A stretch of 64,000 nt of DNA from contig JAHHHR010000020.1 in assembly GCA_019359245.1 (NCBI GenBank), positions 1 to 64,000 of the forward strand. Direction: 5' to 3'. A program made the translations under genes and the position numbers. The notes under the pieces were generated by a model that was not told where the DNA came from, did not search any database, and saw only the letters and a list, made by a program, of their open reading frames with translations. This document shows positions 1-7,966 of the stretch, piece after piece (position 1 is the stretch's first letter; the number at the start of each line of letters is the position of its first letter). This stretch comes from Nostoc desertorum CM1-VF14. GTDB lineage: Bacteria; Cyanobacteriota; Cyanobacteriia; Cyanobacteriales; Nostocaceae.

Positions 1-60
1 CAGACGTTTTTTTAGTTCTTCTTCGCTCTCTGCGATTTCAATCTCAAAAGGACGGCTCAT
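1..60 (-). CDS. N-terminal start of a possible IS630-type transposase (runs off window)
   Basis: The reverse strand from base 60 to the window edge is open and starts with ATG, giving MSRPFEIEIAESEEELKKRL. This resembles the N-terminus of helix-turn-helix IS630-type transposase subunits that I remember from Nostoc genomes. Only 20 codons are visible, so the family call rests on similarity of the opening residues. No terminal inverted repeat is visible upstream. Confidence 0.4.
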   Translation of the reverse strand, partial: MSRPFEIEIAESEEELKKRL

Positions 61-170
61 GAGTATTCAAATTTATCAAGTTTGCCTCCATCTATTATAT
101 GTAGCTTCATATTAAATTGGTATTAGTTAAATTAAACAGTAGATGAGTAGATAGAAAACGCAACAATATA

Positions 171-197
171 TCCCCAACTTTTCAGAGAAGTTGGGGA
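171..197. terminator. Perfect 10-bp hairpin, terminator-like
   Basis: TCCCCAACTT and AAGTTGGGGA form a perfect 10-bp stem with a 7-base loop, followed on the plus strand by a T-rich stretch. Flanking genes point away from each other, so it is not clear which transcript it would end. It may instead be a dispersed intergenic palindrome. Confidence 0.4.
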
Positions 198-224
198 TTT
201 ATTTATTAAGGGTTTTCTGTTTAA

Positions 225-386
225 TTAGGTTGACCTATTTTTTGTGAACGAAGATAATTCATTTTCATCAAATAGACTTTCTTTAACAATCTGATTAAAC
301 TTTTCTGGCTTTTCATCTGTAAAAATAGATGCCAACAATGTATATAAATTTTGGCTACGAGCCAAGTCCCCATTTTTGCAAACATC
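225..386 (-). pseudogene. Unidentified coding relic
   Basis: One reverse-strand frame reads like real protein, with segments such as ARSQNLYTLLASIFTDEKPE and FNQIVKESLFDENELSSFTK before a TAA at 225-227. It has no credible start and its upstream end overlaps the start of the AIM24-family gene. I do not recognise the family. It could be the leftover C-terminus of a deleted gene, or chance. Confidence 0.25.
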
Positions 387-398
387 AAAAGGAAAATT

Positions 399-1067
399 AT
401 GGCAAGTTTTGAAGTAATCGAGAAAGAAAGCTTACGTTTAGTCAAGATAACTTTGCAAAACGAAACAGTCCGAACTGAATCGGGTGCTATGTACTATATA
501 CGTGGTAACATTCAGATGCAATCTAAAGCCCCTTCAGCAGGTGGATTTTTAAAGTCTCTAGCCACGGGAGAAAATATTTTTCGTCCTACATATACGGGTA
601 CAGGTGAATTATATTTAGAGCCTTCTTTATCGGGATATCACATCTTAGAATTAGACGGTAGTGAATGGATTTTAGATAGTGGCGCTTATTGGGCTAGCGA
701 TGGCACTATCGAAGTAGGAGTTGAACGAAACAAATTTGTATCAGGCTTAATGGGTGGCGAGGGCTTGTTTCAAACAAAAGTCAAAGGCAGGGGTACAGTA
801 GTGATGGCAGCACAAGGCCCTGTAGAAGTAATAAATTTACGAAACGATCGATTAGTTGTGGATGGAAATTTTGCCATAGCTCGCACAACTAGCTTAAATT
901 ATCGCGTTGAAAAAGCTACCAAGTCTCTTTTTGGTTCGATGACTTCTGGTGAGTTCCTCGTCAATACTTTTGAGGGAACTGGTACTGTATTGCTGGCTCC
1001 TGTACCTTATTGGCAAGTCATGATGCTCCGCCAAATTAGCGCCGCACTACCAAAAACTTCTAGCTAA
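399..1067 (+). CDS. AIM24 family protein (DUF124 / TIGR00266-like)
   Basis: This 222-residue protein is rich in beta strands and glycine, with the repeated short-strand pattern of the AIM24 family (for example TGTGELYLEPS near residue 67 and GRGTVVMAAQGPVEVI near 130). The family has a double-barrel beta fold; its bacterial role is poorly defined. An upstream in-frame ATG at 351 would add 16 residues, but the ATG at 399 is preceded by AAAAGGAAA at good spacing and starts with the family-like MASFEVIEKESLRLVKITLQ. It appears monocistronic: a strong hairpin follows the stop codon. Confidence 0.85.
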   Translation: MASFEVIEKESLRLVKITLQNETVRTESGAMYYIRGNIQMQSKAPSAGGFLKSLATGENIFRPTYTGTGELYLEPSLSGYHILELDGSEWILDSGAYWASDGTIEVGVERNKFVSGLMGGEGLFQTKVKGRGTVVMAAQGPVEVINLRNDRLVVDGNFAIARTTSLNYRVEKATKSLFGSMTSGEFLVNTFEGTGTVLLAPVPYWQVMMLRQISAALPKTSS

Positions 1068-1086
1068 GAATCTTAGTCATTGGTCA

Positions 1087-1124
1087 TTAGTCATTGGTCA
1101 TTAGTAGTAATGACTAATGACTAA
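1087..1124 (+). terminator. Intrinsic terminator after the AIM24 gene
   Basis: TTAGTCATTGGTCATTA and TAATGACTAATGACTAA can form a 17-bp stem (one G.U pair) with a 4-base loop, followed by AATTTT. The stem is built from TAGTCATT units that are common in Nostoc intergenic DNA. Confidence 0.6.
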
Positions 1125-1191
1125 AATTTTTATAACTCAAATAGGATTGCTATAGCACCATAAAGTTAACTCAGGGGATAATTGTAAATCA

Positions 1192-2676
1192 TCACTCATT
1201 TTCTATTGCGATCGCTTTTGGGGTATTGCTAACGCTTGGCAGTTGCACTGTAAATGTGGAACCTTCATATAATTTACTTCTCACAGAAATAGAACCACCA
1301 CAGCGCACTAGCAATTGCTGTACAATTGTTAACCCCAACCCAGCACCACCATAATCTTCAGTTACTGCTGTACGCACACGATAAAACCGATCAAAGATTT
1401 TGGAAATCTCGCTTTCGGCAATACCGATACCTGTGTCGCGGAATTCTAATTGGACATAATCGCCTTGAATTCGGGCACGCACCCTTACTTCACCCCCATT
1501 AGGAGTAAACTTAATGCTGTTGTGTAGCAGATTAATCACAATCTGCCTTAGCCCACCACTCACACACCGAATAGATGGAAGTTCAGTCGGTACCGTGTAA
1601 GCTAGCATAATCCCTTTTTCTTGGGCTAGAGGTTGGTAGGTACTGACTACTCCAGGCACAATATCTGAGAGTCGTACTGACTCTAAAGCTGTTCCCTCTA
1701 AACTACGTTCCAGCTGCACCAGTTCCAACAAACCAGTAAGCAAGGAATTTTGCTGATCGCACTGGGTATTTAACATTTGTAAATAACGTTGTCGCTGGGG
1801 GGGTTTGAGATTAGGTGAATTCAATAACGAAAGTGCTGTCTTCATGTGCGTCAACGGTGTACGCAGTTCCTGACACACATTTTTGAGGTATTCATCTTTG
1901 AGCTGCTCTTTGTTTTGCAGTTCTTGATTTTGCTGCTGCAACTTAGTGGTGCGGACTGTGATGATTTGACGATTAATTTCATCTTGTCGCAAAAGTTGTT
2001 TGGCAAACAGTTGATTCATCAGTGCACCTTCGGGCGCAGTTGGGCAAATAAAATCAACAGGTATTGGGGATGATTCTGGCGTAATCGCTTTTTCGATACC
2101 ATCTAATACTTGCTGAATTACTCTCCCCTCAACAGTATTTATAATCAGCAACGGCTGGTTTTTATTAGTATTTACCTTCCCAGTAGTGTTATTTTTGCGT
2201 TTTTTAAGTGGTCGATGAGCCAAAATTAAACTGCAAAACTGGGGTGATAATACCATCAAAAAGTTTTCCCGTCGCATTTGGCTATCTGGTGATAGGTGAA
2301 CGGGGACATGATGAGAGAGTGAGAGGGATGAGAATGATGAAGAAGATGAGGGAGATGAGGAAGATAAAGGGGTATTTTCTTCCCCCGCTTCCCCTGCTCC
2401 CTCATCTTCCCCTGCTCCCTCGTCAATCTGGCAAGTATAAATGAAGCTAGACGCACCTACCGAAGATTGATAACGCGCTAATTCCGATTGCCAAATTTTT
2501 TCTGGTGGTAGCTTCACCCATAAAGTGGCTACAATTTGTTGCTCAATTAGTAAGTCAATTTGCGCTCTTACCAGTGATAGCAGAGTAGCAGGACTGAGGG
2601 ACAATGGTTTTGGAGGCACTTGCACTCCCATAGCCAGTTGGTAAACAGACAGATCCTTCGCCAGAGAAACATTCAT
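1192..2676 (-). CDS. DICT-like sensor histidine kinase lacking the phospho-acceptor His
   Basis: A 494-residue protein. Residues 1-200 look like the DICT sensory domain found in cyanobacterial kinases (FLMVLSPQFCSLILAHRP near 139). Residues 250-320 are a HisKA dimerisation region and 370-480 an HATPase domain with N-box HNSIKF (385-390), DTGIGI (414-419), F-box and GGAGLGL (443-449). The expected CHELRTPL motif reads CQELRTPL: codon CAG puts Gln at 269 where the phosphorylated His should be. The ATP-binding boxes are intact, so it may bind ATP without autophosphorylating. Residues about 85-121 are a low-complexity Glu/Gly then Ser tract encoded by purine-rich repeats, an apparent expansion inside the sensory domain. 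No transmembrane segment is seen. No response regulator is adjacent. Confidence 0.8.
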   Translation of the reverse strand: MNVSLAKDLSVYQLAMGVQVPPKPLSLSPATLLSLVRAQIDLLIEQQIVATLWVKLPPEKIWQSELARYQSSVGASSFIYTCQIDEGAGEDEGAGEAGEENTPLSSSSPSSSSSFSSLSLSHHVPVHLSPDSQMRRENFLMVLSPQFCSLILAHRPLKKRKNNTTGKVNTNKNQPLLIINTVEGRVIQQVLDGIEKAITPESSPIPVDFICPTAPEGALMNQLFAKQLLRQDEINRQIITVRTTKLQQQNQELQNKEQLKDEYLKNVCQELRTPLTHMKTALSLLNSPNLKPPQRQRYLQMLNTQCDQQNSLLTGLLELVQLERSLEGTALESVRLSDIVPGVVSTYQPLAQEKGIMLAYTVPTELPSIRCVSGGLRQIVINLLHNSIKFTPNGGEVRVRARIQGDYVQLEFRDTGIGIAESEISKIFDRFYRVRTAVTEDYGGAGLGLTIVQQLLVRCGGSISVRSKLYEGSTFTVQLPSVSNTPKAIAIENE

Positions 2677-2779
2677 GAGTCAAGCACAACAAGTCTGTCT
2701 TCGATTTTCACCTTTATGTGTGCATTTTTTACAAAATCCCCACGGAAATAAATATTAACTATAAAAAACTACATTTATT

Positions 2780-2915
2780 GGGGAGTGGGGAGTGGGGGAT
2801 TAGGGAGCAGGGGGACAAGGGGACAAGGGGACAAGGGGACAAGGGGACAAGAGGTGAGAACTTGAAACAAGTCTTTCCCCTTGTCCCTAATTCTCCTTGT
2901 CTCCAACTCCTCTTG
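2780..2915. repeat. GGGACAAGG repeat with conserved palindromic core, copy A
   Basis: A run of GGGGACAA units is followed by the core GAACTTGAAACAAGTC and then CTTGTCCC units in inverted sense. The same arrangement recurs near 24470-24550 and 60001-60112, both in opposite orientation. The stretch can fold into a long imperfect hairpin between murE and the kinase gene. It is non-coding; the open frame through it is an artefact of the repeats. Confidence 0.7.
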
Positions 2916-2928
2916 CCCAATGCCCAAA

Positions 2929-4428
2929 TTAAGGTTGTATATTCAGTCTTTGGTGCAAAGCGTCGCGTGCGTGTTCTCGGTCATCAAAATGGATTTTTTC
3001 GGTGCCGAGAATTTGGTAGTCTTCGTGACCTTTACCGGCAAGCAACACTCCATCACCGGGTTGTGCTTGTAAAATAGCGGTACGAATTGCAGTAGCCCGA
3101 TCGCAAATTACAGTCGGTTGTACTGTGTCAGCAATTCCCGCTAAAATATCCTGCAAAATCCGTTCTGGGTCTTCAGTCCGGGGATTATCTGATGTCACAA
3201 CTGCAACATCAGCTAATTCAGCCGCAATTTTACCCATTTTTGGGCGCTTAGTGCGATCGCGATCGCCTCCACAACCAAACACGCAAATCACTTTACCAGG
3301 TATAAACGGGCGTGCAGCTTTTAGCAGATTTTCTAAACTATCAGGTGTGTGAGCATAATCCACAATCACACTAATATCTTGGTCAGCATCAATTTGTACC
3401 CGTTCCATCCGTCCGGGAACTCCGGGAAACTCAGGTATCACAGATGCAACTAACTGCAAATCTAGTCCTAAGTGTAAAACTGCTCCTACGGCTGCTAGAA
3501 GATTTTCTAAATTATATTGACCGACTAGTGGCGATTGAAAAGCTACATCACCTTTTGGTGTATGTAATGTACCACTGACACCATTTGGCTGGTAACTTAA
3601 ATCGCTCATCCATAAATCGGCGCTGTTATCGTTGACACTGTAAGTCCAAACACGCTCGGAATCTAACGAGGCAATTAACCGTTTCCCGTAAGAATCATCA
3701 GCATTAATTATTGCCCGTCCCTTGAGATAATCAGGGCTAAATAACAACGCTTTGGCGGCAAAGTAATCTTCCATGTCGGTGTGATAATCGAGATGGTCTT
3801 GCGTAAGATTACTGAATACTGCCACCTCAAATTCACAACCCAACACTCTACCTTGAGCCAAAGCGTGAGAACTTACTTCCATCACCCCGAACTCACTACC
3901 AGCCTTTACAGCCTCTGCTAGCTGCTGTTGCAGTTCCACCGCAAAGGGCGTAGTGTGGGCAGCAGTTTGCTCAAAACCTGCCCAACGAGTGTAGAGAGTT
4001 CCCATTAAAGCTGTAGCTAGATTAGCTTTAATAAGCAGAAATTCAATCAGATGAGTAGTTGTCGTTTTGCCATTTGTACCAGTCACACCTACCAGCTTGA
4101 GTTTTCGCCCCGGATAACCGTAAAAAGCACTGGCTATCTGGGCACAAGCTTGAGTTATGTTACTTGCACTAATGACCACAGCCTCATTTGTGGGAGGATT
4201 TTTTTGTGCAGCTTCGGGAGAAACGATCGCAGCTACAGCCCCCGATGCGATCGCACTTTGCCAAAATTCCCCACCATCAACCCGCGTTCCTGGCATCCCA
4301 ATAAACAAATCTCCCGCACTACAAGCATGGGAATTCGTCTTCAAACCCCTAACTTCCACATCCTCCATCGGATGGCTAGGCAATTGTTCAACACTGTCTA
4401 CCGCCGTTAGTAATTCCCGCAATTTCAT
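2929..4428 (-). CDS. murE: UDP-MurNAc-tripeptide synthetase, meso-DAP adding (MurE)
   Basis: A 499-residue Mur ligase of normal MurE length. It attaches meso-diaminopimelate to UDP-MurNAc-L-Ala-D-Glu in the cytoplasm during peptidoglycan synthesis. The ATP-binding loop GTNGKTTTTHL is at 117-127, the substrate-site segment TQDHLDYH lies in the middle domain, and the C-terminal domain carries DNPRTEDP, where DNPR is the signature for meso-DAP rather than lysine. The ATG at 4428 gives the expected MKLRELL start. It is not next to other mur genes, as is usual in cyanobacteria. The glutaredoxin-like gene lies 53 bases upstream on the same strand. Confidence 0.97.
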   Translation of the reverse strand: MKLRELLTAVDSVEQLPSHPMEDVEVRGLKTNSHACSAGDLFIGMPGTRVDGGEFWQSAIASGAVAAIVSPEAAQKNPPTNEAVVISASNITQACAQIASAFYGYPGRKLKLVGVTGTNGKTTTTHLIEFLLIKANLATALMGTLYTRWAGFEQTAAHTTPFAVELQQQLAEAVKAGSEFGVMEVSSHALAQGRVLGCEFEVAVFSNLTQDHLDYHTDMEDYFAAKALLFSPDYLKGRAIINADDSYGKRLIASLDSERVWTYSVNDNSADLWMSDLSYQPNGVSGTLHTPKGDVAFQSPLVGQYNLENLLAAVGAVLHLGLDLQLVASVIPEFPGVPGRMERVQIDADQDISVIVDYAHTPDSLENLLKAARPFIPGKVICVFGCGGDRDRTKRPKMGKIAAELADVAVVTSDNPRTEDPERILQDILAGIADTVQPTVICDRATAIRTAILQAQPGDGVLLAGKGHEDYQILGTEKIHFDDREHARDALHQRLNIQP

Positions 4429-4481
4429 TTTGTGAACCTCGTCACCTTCTTGATCTTGCGCTTATTCTGCATTATTTTTTT

Positions 4482-4769
4482 CTAATTGGCTAAATACTTA
4501 CGCAACATTTGCTCTAACTGCTGCACACTAGCACGGGGAGAAGAACGCGGCAATGGTGCTTCTATAATTTCTTCCTCCGCGCTCTCTGCGCCTCCGTGGT
4601 TCGATAAACAAAGTACTGGCACTTCATACTCATACGCCGCGAACCAATCTTCACGAGTTGTAATATCCCTAATTTCCAACTCGAAACTAAGATTTTGGAT
4701 TTGTTCTAGCTTTTCTTGCAAGCCTTCACATAAATGACAGCCGGGTTTACTGTATAAAATTAATCGCAT
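4482..4769 (-). CDS. Glutaredoxin-family thiol protein with repeat-derived insertion
   Basis: A 95-residue protein starting LYSKPGCHLCEG, a thioredoxin-fold N-terminus with CHLC at about 11-14. A cis-Pro follows in the segment YEVPVLCL. This matches small DUF836/glutaredoxin-like proteins used in thiol-disulfide exchange. Residues 58-70 (HGGAESAEEEIIE) are encoded by GCGCTCTCTGCGCCTCCGTGG, the reverse complement of an intergenic repeat common in Nostoc, so the repeat seems to have expanded into the coding region between the core fold and the C-terminal helix. Same strand as murE, 53 bases upstream of it. Confidence 0.8.
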   Translation of the reverse strand: MRLILYSKPGCHLCEGLQEKLEQIQNLSFELEIRDITTREDWFAAYEYEVPVLCLSNHGGAESAEEEIIEAPLPRSSPRASVQQLEQMLRKYLAN

Positions 4770-4785
4770 TTCCTAATTAATTACT

Positions 4786-5136
4786 ATGAACATTATTTTA
4801 CATATCACCAAAAGCGAACAATGGGAACAGGCAAAAATCCTCGGAAGCTATCGCGGTGATACGTTAGACTCGGAAGGATTTATCCACTGTTCGACAGCAG
4901 CACAAGTTATCTGGGTGGCGAATCGTTTTTTTGTTAATCAAAAGGGTTTGGTAATTCTTTGCATTGATTCTGAACAAGTTAAAGCTGAAATTCGTTATGA
5001 AGCTGCGGAGGTAGATAATTTATTTCCTCATATTTACGGTGAGTTAAATATTGATGCTGTGTTTCAGGTTGTTGATTTTGAGGCGGGGGAGGATGGGTTT
5101 TTTGTGTTGCCGAAAGAGGTTATAAGTTTAAGATAA
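4786..5136 (+). CDS. DUF952 family protein
   Basis: A 116-residue protein with the DUF952 pattern: ILHITKSEQWEQA, then GFIHCSTAAQV and FPHIYGELNIDAVFQV. The family fold is related to small ADP-ribosyltransferase-like domains, but its function is not established. Start ATG 4786 is divergent from the glutaredoxin gene, only 16 bases away, so the two share a promoter region. Nothing in the sequence defines its substrate. Confidence 0.9.
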   Translation: MNIILHITKSEQWEQAKILGSYRGDTLDSEGFIHCSTAAQVIWVANRFFVNQKGLVILCIDSEQVKAEIRYEAAEVDNLFPHIYGELNIDAVFQVVDFEAGEDGFFVLPKEVISLR

Positions 5137-5215
5137 CGTAGACGCTTCTCTACGAGACGCTACGCGAACGGCTTGCCGCAGGCTACCGCAGAGGCGCAGA
5201 GGGCACAGAGGAGGA
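5137..5215. repeat. Dispersed palindromic repeats between genes
   Basis: GACGCTTCTCTACGAGACGC, then GCGAACGGCTTGCCGCAGGC, then CGCAGAGGCGCAGAGGGC and GAGGAGAGA. These are short repeats seen in many Nostoc intergenic regions; relatives occur near 8880 and 36725 and inside the glutaredoxin gene. The final GGAGAG doubles as a likely ribosome-binding site for the next gene. Confidence 0.6.
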
Positions 5216-5218
5216 GAG

Positions 5219-5407
5219 ATGAGAAGAGAAGAGTTTGATGTGGGTGAGTATGTTGATCAAATGGCGTTGTTGTTGGATTTAGAGATAAGGGATGAGTATC
5301 GTGATGGTGTGGTGGCAAATTTTGAGAGAATTAGTGCGATCGCTAATCTTGTAAATTCTTTTCCTCTAGCGGAGGATATTGAAGTTGCACCAGTTTTTGA
5401 ACCATGA
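5219..5407 (+). CDS. DUF4089 / AtzG-like small amidase subunit
   Basis: A 62-residue helical protein with the GatC-like pattern VDQMALLLDLEIRDEYRDGV and ANFERISAIANLV, ending in an acidic Pro-rich tail. DUF4089 proteins (AtzG) bind AtzE-type amidases as a small second subunit, as GatC binds GatA. Its stop overlaps the start of the amidase by ATGA, so the two are translationally coupled. Confidence 0.8.
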   Translation: MRREEFDVGEYVDQMALLLDLEIRDEYRDGVVANFERISAIANLVNSFPLAEDIEVAPVFEP

Positions 5408-6777
5408 ATGATGCTGTATCAATCGCTGCTGCTGTACGCGAAGGTAAAGTTAGCGCGGTGGAAGTTACTAAGGCTGCGATCGCACGAATAGTAGCGCGGG
5501 ATAATCAACTTAACTGTTTTACGGCTGTGACTGCTGAAACGGCTTTAACAGATGCAGCCCGCATAGACAGAGAAATCGCCCAAGGTAATCATCCTGGAAC
5601 ACTTGCTGGTGTTCCTTTTGCAGTAAAAAACCTCTTCGATATCGCTGGTTTAACGACTCTGGCGGGTTCAAAAATCAATGCAGAGAACCCAGCAGCTAGT
5701 CAAGATGCAACAGCAGTAGCAAAGCTGAAACAAGCAGGTGCTGTGCTGGTTGGCGCTTTGAATATGGATGAGTACGCCTATGGATTTGTAACGGAAAATT
5801 CCCATTACGGTGCTACTCACAACCCCTATGATTTACAGCGAGTTGCTGGTGGTTCATCGGGTGGTTCGGCGGCGGCTATTGCTGCTGGGTTAGTACCGTT
5901 AACATTGGGTTCTGATACAAATGGTTCGATTCGCGTTCCGGCGGCGTTGTGTGGCGTTTTTGGTTTGAAGCCGACTTATGGTAGGTTATCTCGTGCTGGG
6001 GTAGCTTTATTTTCTAGCAGTTTTGACCACATTGGCCCTTTTGCGCGTTCGGTGCAGGATATCGCCACGGTGTTTGATGTGCTTCAAGGAGAAGACGATC
6101 GCGATCCAATTTGCACAAAGCGTCCGCCTGAATTGGTTTTACCACAACTTAAACAAGATATTTCTGATATCAGAATTGCCATTGCTGCTGATTATTTCAC
6201 CAAAGGCGCAGAACCTGAATCTTTAGCAGCAGTCCAAAAAGTAGCTGATGCATTAAATATTACTGAATATGTAACCATACCAGAAGCACACCGCGCCCGT
6301 GCTGCGGCGTTTGTGATTACAGCTAGCGAGGGCGCAAATCTGCATTTGGATAAGTTGCGATCGCGTCCTCAAGATTTTGATTCAGCAACACGCGATCGCT
6401 TTTTAGCTGGGGCGTTAATTCCTAGTAGCTGGTATCTGCAAGCACAACGCTTTAGAAAATGGTATCGCGATCGCGTTCGGGAAGTCTTTCGAAATGTAGA
6501 TATAATTCTTGCCCCAACTACACCAATTTCCGCACCGCTAATTGGTCAACAAAGCATGATTTTGGATGGTGAAGAAATTCTTGTCCGTCCTCATTTGGGA
6601 TTATTTACTCAACCATTATCTTTTATTGGTTTACCAGTTTTATCAGTACCAATTCAGCGCCAAAATGCTTTACCTTTAGGTGTGCAATTGATAGCAGCAC
6701 CATATAATGAAGCGTTAATTTTAAGGGTTGCGGCTGCGTTAGAGGTAAAGGGTGTAGTTTCAGCACTAATAGTCTAG
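5404..6777 (+). CDS. AtzE-like amidase (amidase signature family)
   Basis: A 457-residue amidase-signature hydrolase with a Ser-cisSer-Lys centre: Lys75 in FAVKNLFD, cis-Ser in GGSSGGS (149-155) and nucleophile Ser175 in SDTNGSIRVPA. The DTNGS variant and the coupled DUF4089 partner point to the AtzE group, whose characterised member hydrolyses 1-carboxybiuret; the true substrate here is unknown. GatA is unlikely because gatB/gatC context is absent and the partner is AtzG-like. Start ATG 5404 overlaps the upstream stop by 4 bases. Confidence 0.87.
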   Translation: MNDAVSIAAAVREGKVSAVEVTKAAIARIVARDNQLNCFTAVTAETALTDAARIDREIAQGNHPGTLAGVPFAVKNLFDIAGLTTLAGSKINAENPAASQDATAVAKLKQAGAVLVGALNMDEYAYGFVTENSHYGATHNPYDLQRVAGGSSGGSAAAIAAGLVPLTLGSDTNGSIRVPAALCGVFGLKPTYGRLSRAGVALFSSSFDHIGPFARSVQDIATVFDVLQGEDDRDPICTKRPPELVLPQLKQDISDIRIAIAADYFTKGAEPESLAAVQKVADALNITEYVTIPEAHRARAAAFVITASEGANLHLDKLRSRPQDFDSATRDRFLAGALIPSSWYLQAQRFRKWYRDRVREVFRNVDIILAPTTPISAPLIGQQSMILDGEEILVRPHLGLFTQPLSFIGLPVLSVPIQRQNALPLGVQLIAAPYNEALILRVAAALEVKGVVSALIV

Positions 6778-6911
6778 AATGCGATACCTACGGTGGGCGG
6801 GTACGCCATCGTAGCAAAAGTGGAAGCGATAGTTGTGGCGAGCATTAAAATTATTAATACTAGTAATTCAGCCTAATTTCTTTTCAAGAGGTCTATAAAA
6901 TTCATGTTGAC

Positions 6912-7247
6912 TTAACCAACTGCAAAACCTGTATATTGCCTCACCAAAGGTTCATGAAATGCTAACACAATATCTTCTTTGGGAACTCCCAAATTCACTA
7001 ACACATTAGCAATGCCAATCTCAGTTCCATCATGCTGTATCCAAATTTTTTCATTCTTGATATCGATATGCAAAACACAGCCATGCTGCCGCCGTCTATT
7101 TCTCCACCCAACATACATCAATTGAAAGTGGTTGCGAACTGTATCAAAAATTAGTTGTTGTTCAATTTCATCTTTTGATGAACCTATATTGGCATATTCT
7201 GTTATAGCTTGTTGAACATAGTTTTGGTATTGCTCTAGTTTTTCCAT
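6912..7247 (-). CDS. xisI: XisI family protein
   Basis: A 111-residue XisI-family protein (MEKLEQYQNYVQQAITEYAN start; RRQHGCVLHIDIKNEKIWI; GVPKEDIVLAF; VRQYTGFAVG end). XisI was named in Anabaena as a factor needed for fdxN-element excision in heterocysts; the many chromosomal paralogues have no defined function and always pair with XisH. Here its start overlaps the end of xisH by 13 bases. A second, dead xisI lies near 37.6-37.9 kb. Confidence 0.92.
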   Translation of the reverse strand: MEKLEQYQNYVQQAITEYANIGSSKDEIEQQLIFDTVRNHFQLMYVGWRNRRRQHGCVLHIDIKNEKIWIQHDGTEIGIANVLVNLGVPKEDIVLAFHEPLVRQYTGFAVG

Positions 7248-7651
7248 TCTACAATTACCTCCTGAATCGGATCGTAAATTATTAATTTCAGTTGAGAGCG
7301 CTGAATAACTATTTTAATAAACTGCAACTTAAAGAAAGCGTTATATATTCCTAAAGGCACAGCCAAATATAAAACTCTCTCAGGTTCTTGCTCTTCTAAC
7401 GCGACACGATAATTAAAAAACTGTCCAATTGCTGTATGGAATTCAGAAATGTTTGATGCACCAATAAAACTCTTAATTTCAACTGCTATTTTCTCTCCGG
7501 CTCTTTCGGCTGCCAAAATTTGCTCTGCGCCTAAGTCAATATACATTTCAACATCACCAACTTCAATTCTCAAAGGATCATTAGTAATTAACCACCCCTC
7601 CTTTTCTAATCCTTTCCTAACGGCATAATGAAAAAGGTCTTTAGCAGCCAT
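7235..7651 (-). CDS. xisH: XisH family protein
   Basis: A 138-residue XisH-family protein. It has a restriction-endonuclease-like pattern: DLGAEQILAAER followed by EKIAVEIKSFIG (D...E-x-K), which suggests a PD-(D/E)XK nuclease fold. The pair xisH-xisI is arranged xisH first with overlapping reading frames. No excisable element boundary is evident around the pair, so it may be a stand-alone module of unknown role. Confidence 0.92.
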   Translation of the reverse strand: MAAKDLFHYAVRKGLEKEGWLITNDPLRIEVGDVEMYIDLGAEQILAAERAGEKIAVEIKSFIGASNISEFHTAIGQFFNYRVALEEQEPERVLYLAVPLGIYNAFFKLQFIKIVIQRSQLKLIIYDPIQEVIVEWKN

Positions 7652-7699
7652 TAACTTAAAAATTAGTTTTTCCTATCCATAATTATAGCAACAACCACC

Positions 7700-7966
7700 A
7701 TGCCAGACCTGACTAACATCCCCAGAATCTCTGAACTTTGGACGCGCACATTATGCGACTCCCGCATCAAAATTGCGATTTTAGACAGTCTCGTCGATTT
7801 AGAACGCGCTTGTTTTGTTGGAGCAAATTTTACGCAACATCAGCCCTATTGGACACAAGATATTGAACTGAATGACGAATATTTTTATTACCTGAAATTA
7901 TTGACAGAATTTAACCAACGACAAAAAGCAAAACAAGAAGACACAGACCATGCCAAAGACGAATGA
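7700..7966 (+). pseudogene. N-terminal fragment of an S8 (PatA-like) subtilisin protease
   Basis: An 88-codon ORF whose first 48 residues match the N-terminus of cyanobacterial S8 peptidases of the PatA/PatG type (ISELWTRTLCDSRIKIAILD and DLERACFVGANFTQ). The Asp of the triad seems kept in AILDSLVD, but the rest of the catalytic domain with His and Ser is absent. After residue 50 the sequence diverges and ends in a charged tail. Either it is a decayed protease gene or a small protein derived from one. Divergent from xisH, 48 bases away. Confidence 0.5.

Noticed and set aside
221..445. 74-codon reverse ORF over the AIM24 gene start
   Set aside because: It overlaps a well supported gene in the other direction; a different reverse frame in the same place looks more protein-like and is listed as a relic.
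2718..3077. 119-codon forward ORF with GDKGTRG repeats
   Set aside because: It is a by-product of the GGGACAAGG repeats and overlaps the 3' end of murE on the other strand.
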